64,000 nucleotides of DNA from Lingula anatina. Lineage: Eukaryota; Brachiopoda; Lingulata; Lingulida; Lingulidae. The stretch's first letter is position 1, and each line of letters opens with the position of its first letter. This document shows positions 57,570 to 64,000 of this stretch, one piece after another. Position numbers and translations under genes: made by a program. Where the stretch lies: the NCBI RefSeq assembly GCF_001039355.2, contig NW_019776038.1, positions 20,230 through 84,229 on the forward strand, read 5' to 3'. Under the pieces are notes generated by a model that did no database searches, had not been told where the DNA came from, and was given only the letters and a program-made list of their open reading frames with translations.

Positions 57570-59541
57570 ATGACATATACATTTCACTGTGAGACAGGCT
57601 TGTTAAAACATGAAGTAACGAACTGAATATGATCTTTGTAAAATTGGACAAAGAAACGACACAATTTATTACACCAAGCACAATAGTTTTACTAAAAAGT
57701 AGATAGTTAAGAAATTAAAAAATTGCTTGGAAAATACCTAGAGAAGCAAGCAGCTGTGCAACAAGAAAACACATTTAAGGAATAATCATTCAATCACAAA
57801 GTGCAGTTTATGATTCAATTAAGAATGAGAATAAAATATAAATTGTGAAACTTTTCGCTAAAATTCCAAAATTATGATACTATATTATTCCTTCATCAGA
57901 AATAATAAATAAAATCAATAAATTCTGGTGCTTGGGGAACAGTCATCGATAAATATCACTGATGGTATAAAAAATTATAATTTTTCAATTTGATATAGCA
58001 AATATAAACAAAGAGCAGCAGGGTGAGGCAAAAAAGTGCTCATTAGTTTAAACTAAATTTCATTATTTAAATTAAAGGGTTTTGCTAGCTTTTCAAAACT
58101 GCTGCTACAGACAATATGATGAAGCAATTACAATCCAATTGGCTAAAATCTCTAAGCAAATTGGCTGAAGATGTATAACAATAATTCAATTTTTACAGCT
58201 TGGTTCTTCTCCGTAAAAGACTGCCAAATACATGCACCACAAAACTGCTTATTAATCAGTTTACTTAATCTTTCATGTAGCCATATCTTAACCATAGTCA
58301 AGATGAGGTTAAAACTAATGAGAGCATTAAATGTAGTGCATGTAAGTTACACTAAATCATTCACTGGAAACCTTTTATAATCTGTAAATATTACAATATA
58401 AAATTACAATCATAGAATGGATGTACACTGTAATCAACAACACTGTGTCCGTAAGTGTGTTGCAAAAATTTGGTAAATCAAATAAAACCAATCTGAGGCA
58501 GCAGTATAAAAAAATAACTTGTCTAAAGCAGGTCCCATCACCAAATGAAGAAGCTATAAAACAAAAATCAACTTTTTATCATCAACGAGATCCAAATGCC
58601 AGCCTATAAGAAGCCATTAAATAAAATGTAATAATTAAATTTATTTCACAGCAACTAATCAGAATGGATCACCCAAGAAAGAAACTGTTAAATAATTAGA
58701 AGTCTTTGTTTCACAGCTACAAATAAGAATCGATCACCCAAGAAAGAAGCTGTAAAATAAAAACTAACTTCCTTTCAATATTATTCAGCTCCTGATGCAC
58801 AGCGTCAAACTCTGTGCAATCCTGCTGAGTGTGACCTTTAACCCTTTCCTCCACCAGTGGCACAAGGGCCTCATTGAGAAAACCCAATGTGCTCAGAAAC
58901 AGAGAATCATGCTGGAACATGGGAGAGAGAGGGTTAGTGTAGACAGATGGAATGTTAGGTGAGTGAAAAAAGCTTTAGGTGACAAAAAGGTGCATTGTCT
59001 TTGACCTAACTTTCTTTTGAAACTTAAATCTAGAGAAAAAATTATAACAATCACACAATAAGTTTTCTATATTTCATCCAACTTTATGTCTCAAAGTCTA
59101 AACCATAAAAAAATAAAATAGAAAAACCCTTTTACTGTACCTAGATGCAAAGAATCTGCAGTAGAAGATTGTTAATAATCTTTTCAAAGATATCTACATG
59201 ATGTTCTTATTTTCACAAATGGAAAGCCCAAAAGGAAATATAAGCACTAACTAAAATACAATATATCACTCAGGCTCATCTGACAAAAAGTATATTCAAG
59301 AAAATGGGAGTACATTACAATAAAAAAGAGATCTGGGCACACATAAGTTAGTATAGAATCATGCACACATAAGTTAGTAGAGAATCAGTACACAAATAAG
59401 TTAGTAGAAAATATAACAGAAAATAAAGTAAAATGTCTTATATTGGATGCAGAAGGTCCATTCAAACAACTGAAATGGCATGACATTTTAAACAAAATTG
59501 AAACTTACATCAAATCTCATACAAGAATCCCCCCCCCCCCC
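57570..59541. other. Introns and upstream region of the minus-strand gene
   Basis: Apart from the exon at 58769-58911 I see no supported coding sequence. The stretch is AT-rich and ends in a poly-C run against the N at 59542. Confidence 0.5.
58769..58911 (-). CDS. Internal exon of the same minus-strand gene (repeat module)
   Basis: Acceptor TGTTCCAG, then a frame reading HDSLFLSTLGFLNEALVPLV, EERVKGHTQQDCTEF and DAVHQELNNIER, followed by a donor-like AA|GTTAGT. The donor would leave phase 2, while the exon at 57034-57201 needs phase 0, so a further exon probably lies between or a different donor is used. The module is homologous to the last exon. Function is unknown. Confidence 0.5.
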
Positions 59542-59542
59542 N
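59542..59542. other. Single N, probable scaffold join
   Basis: Preceded by 13 C residues; CARD-TPR copy 2 begins in mid-gene on the next bases. Confidence 0.8.
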
Positions 59543-59543
59543 T

Positions 59544-60716
59544 AATCGAGTTGCCACACCAAAAGTAAGTTCTGATACGGACTCCGACGGTTATCTTCAG
59601 ATTGCGACAAGAAAACGGCAGCAGCGAAGGCGAAAAACACGCCAACGTGATGAACAACATGGCGACGTGGTTGTCATTCACCATTCACCCAAAACACTAT
59701 TTACGACAAAGCCAAGCTCGACGTTCACTGAATCTGCCGCTTGCAAACGCTTGTCAGTGGCCTTCAATTACCTCAGCACTCTCATCAACCAGGGCTGTTA
59801 TGAGGAATTCGAGTCAGTTTCTGCCAACCTCCAGAACCAGTATGTCCACGAGCCCGACATGACTTGTCTGCTATCGTATCTCCACGCAAGTAGGGACCTG
59901 TTTAAAAACGACTTTGATGCAGCAAAGCGTCACATTGACCTCGCGTTTGAGACCGTCCCTAAGACCTCGGACCCAAAGTACTTCACGGTGGAGCTCTTTA
60001 CCGCAAAGACGCGCATGTACGTCACCCAGAAGAGACTCGAAAAGCTCGAGAATGCCCTGGATGACGTCAAGCAAATCATCGAGACTGATCCAACCGGATG
60101 CACCGGCCGAGCCGCCGGATGGCTATACATGAACGACGGTCGGAGCAAAACCTCGCAAATGACCACGCTGAACCCTTACAACCGAAACTACTTGACCAAC
60201 TACAGCCAGCTCCACGCCATGGCCAAGGAAAGCTTTCAGCGTGCCCTTGAAAACTTCCAGCGGGACGGGGGCAAGGATGGGCCGCTTGGAAGCGGCTACG
60301 CGATATGCCGGCTCTGCATCCTGCTCCTCAAATGCGGGGACAACGGTTTGACAATGAACACTCTCCACCCTTCCGAGGACGACGTTAAAACCGCAGGTGG
60401 TTATATTCGCCAATTAGAGGACTCCTCTATTCCAATTCCCAAAATTCTCGAGGTTCACTTACTTCTTGGGAAGTGCGACTATCAATTCAGAAGAGGAAAC
60501 ATCGTGAGAGCCCTAGAGCACGCAGAGGCTGCTCTGAGCCTCGCCACGCAACTAAACATGCTAGAGTTTACAGAGCATGCGCGGAATAGAGTCGTGTTTT
60601 TGAAAACGGAGACCCCGTTGCAGTTAAAAGAAGTGACGGATGAGAAAGATCTGGCAGTTCTGTTTGAGAAAAACTCGGAAACAGCAGAAGAAACTGATGG
60701 AATTACATCGGCTTAA
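59544..60716 (+). CDS. CARD-TPR gene copy 2, C-terminal half (TPR-like region), 5' end missing
   Basis: An open frame of 390 codons from the N to TAA. It aligns with copy 1 from its residue 342 onward with few differences and keeps Tyr where copy 1 has TAG. It starts with the basic linker (ATRKRQQRRRK), then TPR-like helices: NYLSTLINQGCYEEFESVSA, HASRDLFKNDFDAAKRHIDL, KLENALDDVKQII, AKESFQRALENFQRDGGKDG and ALEHAEAALSLATQLN. The end is five residues longer than copy 1 (GITSA) because copy 1's stop follows ETD. The CARD-coding part is presumably in the unsequenced gap. Repeat spacing is irregular and resembles IFIT/SNAP-type TPR more than canonical 34-residue arrays; that comparison is by eye. 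Confidence 0.88.
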   Translation, partial: NRVATPKVSSDTDSDGYLQIATRKRQQRRRKTRQRDEQHGDVVVIHHSPKTLFTTKPSSTFTESAACKRLSVAFNYLSTLINQGCYEEFESVSANLQNQYVHEPDMTCLLSYLHASRDLFKNDFDAAKRHIDLAFETVPKTSDPKYFTVELFTAKTRMYVTQKRLEKLENALDDVKQIIETDPTGCTGRAAGWLYMNDGRSKTSQMTTLNPYNRNYLTNYSQLHAMAKESFQRALENFQRDGGKDGPLGSGYAICRLCILLLKCGDNGLTMNTLHPSEDDVKTAGGYIRQLEDSSIPIPKILEVHLLLGKCDYQFRRGNIVRALEHAEAALSLATQLNMLEFTEHARNRVVFLKTETPLQLKEVTDEKDLAVLFEKNSETAEETDGITSA

Positions 60717-61931
60717 ATGCTACGTTGTTGCTAATTAAAAGAGACCATCGAGAGTCTCACTAAAAATAACCTTAAAAAGTTAAAATTTAAAAGGCTATAG
60801 GAATTCAGCAGTGGGACAGAATAATGTATAGGCCTACATACGCGAAGTAGAGGGTAAATGGAATGCCAACAGCAGTGACTGATTAATATTTTTCTTCGGA
60901 ATACGAGTTGGCCTCATTATAAATTTTAACATATTATCAATAAATGTTTAAAAATATAAGCTACGGTCTTGTGTTTTCAACAAAAATTGTAAAGAGGAAC
61001 GATAACAATGACTATTTATCAACGAAGTGTTATTACATCAATTTATGAACTGAAAAAGATATTAGCGCGACATTCTGTAAACACGTTTTCTTTATCCGTG
61101 TAGGCCTACTTTATGATAAAGATAAAGGATAAGTCAATAGTGGGCCTACCAGTGATATGCCTTTGATATTTCAATAAGTAACTAACCTACACTAAGCTTG
61201 AATTATTTTCAATTAGACAGAAAAGAAAAAAGGAATCAATGCTCTGTCATCTAGCTTTGTGGTATCCTACCTTTTTTATGATAAATTTTAATCTTCTATT
61301 GGCTAAAGTTCACTTCACTGACAAATACCAGCGCAAATATTAGCAAACTGTCGGACAAGAACTATGTAGGGATATGTAAACAAACGAATGTATACATGTA
61401 TAGGGCCTATACAAATATTACACATCACTCGGAAACAGTAAGTAATAATGGTATTTTTAGAAATAAAATTATGTTGAATGAAGTCATTTCATAACTAGAA
61501 TTGCTGCAGGAAATGTAAATATATAAATAAGTGTAACTTCAATAATGTCAGGCTAGGCTTACATAATTCAGCTAGCACTTTTCAAAACGTTTGGCAGACA
61601 AAACTCAGTTATTCCATCTATTCCTTTCTCTTTCCTTGAGAGGTGATAAATCGTGAACTTAAATTTAGATTAAAGAACCAAGCTGTTTCTCATTCAATAA
61701 CCGATTCAACTCTTTTACCCATGTCCATATTAAATCCAGATGAAGTAGCGCCATCAAGCAGAGAATAAATTGGACCATTAAAAAATCCAGAAATGCAGCT
61801 CTATAGTGTGGTCCGGGGCATAAATACAACATCAAAAATAACCTTATTTTCAGATAAATACGAAAAAATATATCCATCTCTCGGATCAATAACACAATAA
61901 ATTTGGGTGGCAAGACGTAGTGACGTAGCAC
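60717..61931. repeat. Duplicated 3' flank of the CARD-TPR genes
   Basis: Aligns with 55784-56957 with moderate divergence, so the tandem duplication extended at least 1.2 kb past the coding region. Confidence 0.75.
60939..60944 (+). terminator. Polyadenylation signal of CARD-TPR copy 2
   Basis: AATAAA about 223 nt after the stop, position-conserved with copy 1. Confidence 0.55.
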
Positions 61932-62010
61932 TTGGTTAACGTCGTCAGCTGTAGTTTGTATGTCGTATCCCGTTCTCTTCTGAAGGGGACGGGGTCCTTC
62001 ATCCGCGGAC

Positions 62011-62011
<1 letters not shown>

Positions 62012-62041
<30 letters not shown>
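62012..62041. repeat. Poly-C tract
   Basis: Thirty consecutive C residues; possibly an unresolved homopolymer or assembly edge. Confidence 0.93.
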
Positions 62042-62269
62042 TTCAAATAATCCTGAGTCCACCCCTGCTAAATTACTTGTATTTTAAGAAAATGCCTGTG
62101 AATTGATTTGCACCTCTATATTGAGTATGGGTGTGTGGCAACAATAGGACCAGTCACTTTTGAAACTCACAAAGGACTTGCATTCCAGACCCATCTTTAT
62201 GTACTTAGGCGTTAAAATATTCTATCGATGCGATACTAAATGTTACTTTTCGTAGATCTAAAACGGCCC

Positions 62270-62530
62270 CGAAGACATTTACCCTGGCGAAGACTTTCAT
62301 TGCAGCAGTTGAGCTTAACGCAGTGATGGTAAATACTGACTTGGGTGGAATTGATGACTCACTGTGTCTTTGTACGCAATCCACGTCATGAGTAATTTTA
62401 GAAGTGAAAGCGAGCGGCGTTTACTCCTACTGTAAACGGGGAGTATATTCAAAACAACTTCCGTAGGCCTACATACCGAATGTTGGAAGAACCTGTTGAA
62501 GACAGTGCAAGCTTTCGGAATTATACTGGC
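62270..62530 (+). promoter_or_regulatory. Promoter/5' UTR region of CARD-TPR copy 3
   Basis: Matches 52230-52536 upstream of copy 1 (GCAGCAGTTGAGCTTAACGC, CCACGTCATGAGTAATTTT, CTTTCGGAATTATACTG). The position equivalent to copy 1's donor is changed; ACTG|GCAAGT at 62529 could be a GC-type donor. Confidence 0.45.
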
Positions 62531-62628
62531 AAGTATTTCCAGCGTACTTATGCCAAGTTAATTTATTAATAAGATGGTTGTTTTGGTTTGTCAGTTTGTT
62601 GAATGTTGTTTGATAGACAGTTTTGCAC

Positions 62629-62653
62629 GAGAGAGAGAGAGAGAGAGAGAGAG
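62629..62653. repeat. (GA)n microsatellite
   Basis: Uninterrupted GA repeats in the presumed first intron of CARD-TPR copy 3. Confidence 0.95.
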
Positions 62654-63085
62654 CTGTTGCATTATTATACAACAAGGAGGACACTTTTTATTTTCTCCCT
62701 CGTTTGTCGTGTTTGGCCAAGGTATTTGTCGAACTCCCAAGACCGAAGTTCGAGTTCGTTGAGTACTGAGTATACATTTTTCCAGAGCTGATTTCGAAGG
62801 TTAGTTAATTTTTCTCTTAGGTAGGATGCACGAATGCCAGTACTGTAGACTATGCGAAAAATTGACTTTTCCCAAAATCTACATGCATTACTTCCAGAAA
62901 AATTATCTTGTCGGGCTGATTTTTCCAATTCAAGCTCTGTTTTATTCCTATGAGTCTTTCCTGTAAGTTTGAGAATCGTAATCTCAAGTTTTGAATTAAC
63001 ATGTACCTGTACGGGTATTTATTTGGACCAAAAATTCGAGCCTGTATATATATGCTTATAAAATAATCCAAGGTTCCCCAGACCT

Positions 63086-63217
63086 CACCCTGAACTTCAG
63101 AGATAACTTGACACTAACCTCTTCACTATAGCCTATCTTCATCGTGTCAATAAAGTAAGGATGAAGATAGGCTATAGTGAAGAGTTTAGTGTCAAGCTAT
63201 CTCTGAAGCTCAGGGTG
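63086..63217. repeat. Long near-perfect hairpin
   Basis: The left arm 63086-63142 (CACCCTGAACTTCAGAGATA…) and right arm 63161-63217 (…TATCTCTGAAGCTCAGGGTG) pair over about 57 bp with a handful of mismatches around an 18-base loop. It could be a foldback MITE or, if transcribed, a small-RNA precursor. Confidence 0.88.
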
Positions 63218-63898
63218 CCAGACCTGTTCATGCACAAGCAAACCATTTTGGCACTCACATGAGACTTCCATCAGTAAGGCAGGGTCCTGTGTTTATGACG
63301 TTACACAATCGCACACCTGTATACGTACAGCTGATATAGTACATGTATAAGTATTTTTCATCTCTGGGTGCTGCTTTTTTTTTTCAGCTTACTGTAAGTG
63401 CAAAATTAGGGGGTTTGCTATTGCCATCATTACATGTATGACTGGATTTTTTTTTTTTTTTTTAATGTCCAAGAAGTATAGTTTCATGCTAAATGGATGT
63501 TATTTTGCATGGCTGCTAACAAATGATGACAAAAATGGATATTCGTGCAGTATACAGGCTCAATCAGGATATTGCATGGCAAATGTAACCTGGGCTTTCG
63601 GCTGTAAGGTTACTAATATCTATAATGTGGGGATGAGCATTTGTCTCTAGTCAGTTGAGTACTCTACCTGAGGTTTTCACATGGACCATTTCTTGGTTTG
63701 CACTTTTTATTTTTTATTTCAGTTCTTCTGTTTTTGCATTTTCTTCTTTAGATCTGTTGAGTTCATGCTAAAAATTTGATATTTAGGTGCACTACCTGTA
63801 TAAACAGCTATCAAGTAAAAAAAAATGTAAAAAATCTTTTCTGTGAAATCTGTCTTAGTACGTTCTTTTAAGATTTGTTGCTGTATTTCAGAGACATT

Positions 63899-64000
63899 AT
63901 GGATCCTGACCAGGAAGAAAATTTGCGCCGCCACCATGTTGCAATAACTAATGATTTGGAGCCAAAAGAGGTGTTGGACTACTTAAATCAAGATGGCGTC
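63899..64000 (+). CDS. CARD-TPR gene copy 3, first 34 codons (runs off window)
   Basis: Acceptor TGTATTTCAG ends at 63891 and ATG follows at 63899. It reads MDPDQEENLRRHHVAITNDL, then EPKEVLDYLNQDGV, differing from copy 1 at only a few positions in the first CARD. The same UTR-intron/ATG arrangement as copy 1 supports the start. Confidence 0.85.
   Translation, partial: MDPDQEENLRRHHVAITNDLEPKEVLDYLNQDGV

Noticed and set aside
57406-57570. Considered as a coding frame with GERTAPFAG-like peptides
   Set aside because: The interval is a complete MITE with perfect 15-bp inverted ends.

Overview
The window is eukaryotic nuclear DNA, AT-rich and full of introns, short DNA transposons and microsatellites. 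There are no operons or bacterial signals. It looks like a marine invertebrate: the mix of tandem somatomedin-B plus Methuselah-like receptors, a phase-1 mosaic lectin-type gene and CARD-TPR proteins suits a lophotrochozoan (mollusc, brachiopod or annelid) or an invertebrate deuterostome. The sequence alone does not decide between these. Four single N bases (10477, 35419, 40149, 59542) look like scaffold joins, and sequence changes abruptly at two of them, so structures crossing them need caution.

Region 1 (1-23.5 kb, minus strand): one large modular secreted or cell-surface gene. A signal-peptide exon at 23367-23448 is followed, after a 14.3-kb intron, by ten exons that I could delimit by splice sites. 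Every internal exon is a multiple of three with phase-1 introns at both ends. They encode a LamG-like domain split over four exons, an EGF domain, a CCP/sushi domain, a two-exon C-type lectin domain, a PAN/apple domain and the start of what looks like another C-type lectin domain. The gene runs off the left edge. Its introns hold decayed non-LTR retrotransposon ends, several MITE families, a 0.5-kb palindrome and degenerate tandem repeats. A very tentative small plus-strand gene lies at 12-14 kb.

Region 2 (27.5-44.6 kb, minus strand): three tandem paralogues of an intronless receptor with signal peptide, low-complexity linker, somatomedin-B domain, long Cys-rich N-glycosylated ectodomain and a Methuselah/secretin-like seven-helix domain. 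Copies A (27584-30571) and C (41527-44460) are intact. Copy B is interrupted by a 463-bp unrelated segment ending at an N and has a frameshifted tail. A fourth remnant is only a 3' end (about 40220-40540). B and C lie in a segmental duplication of about 7 kb.

Region 3 (49.9-51.0 kb, plus strand): a single-exon class A GPCR in which the DRY motif at the end of helix 3 is replaced by NLY.

Region 4 (52.2-64 kb): a tandem array of CARD-CARD-TPR genes on the plus strand. Copy 1 (53594-55783) has the complete architecture but a TAG inside the frame. Copy 2 (59544-60716) is the intact C-terminal half, starting right after an N. Copy 3 begins at 63899 and leaves the window. A minus-strand gene of unknown function with at least two homologous exons (57034-57201, 58769-58911) lies between copies 1 and 2. 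CARD modules with an alpha-helical repeat domain suggest intracellular death-fold signalling or innate immune sensing, but that role is inferred.
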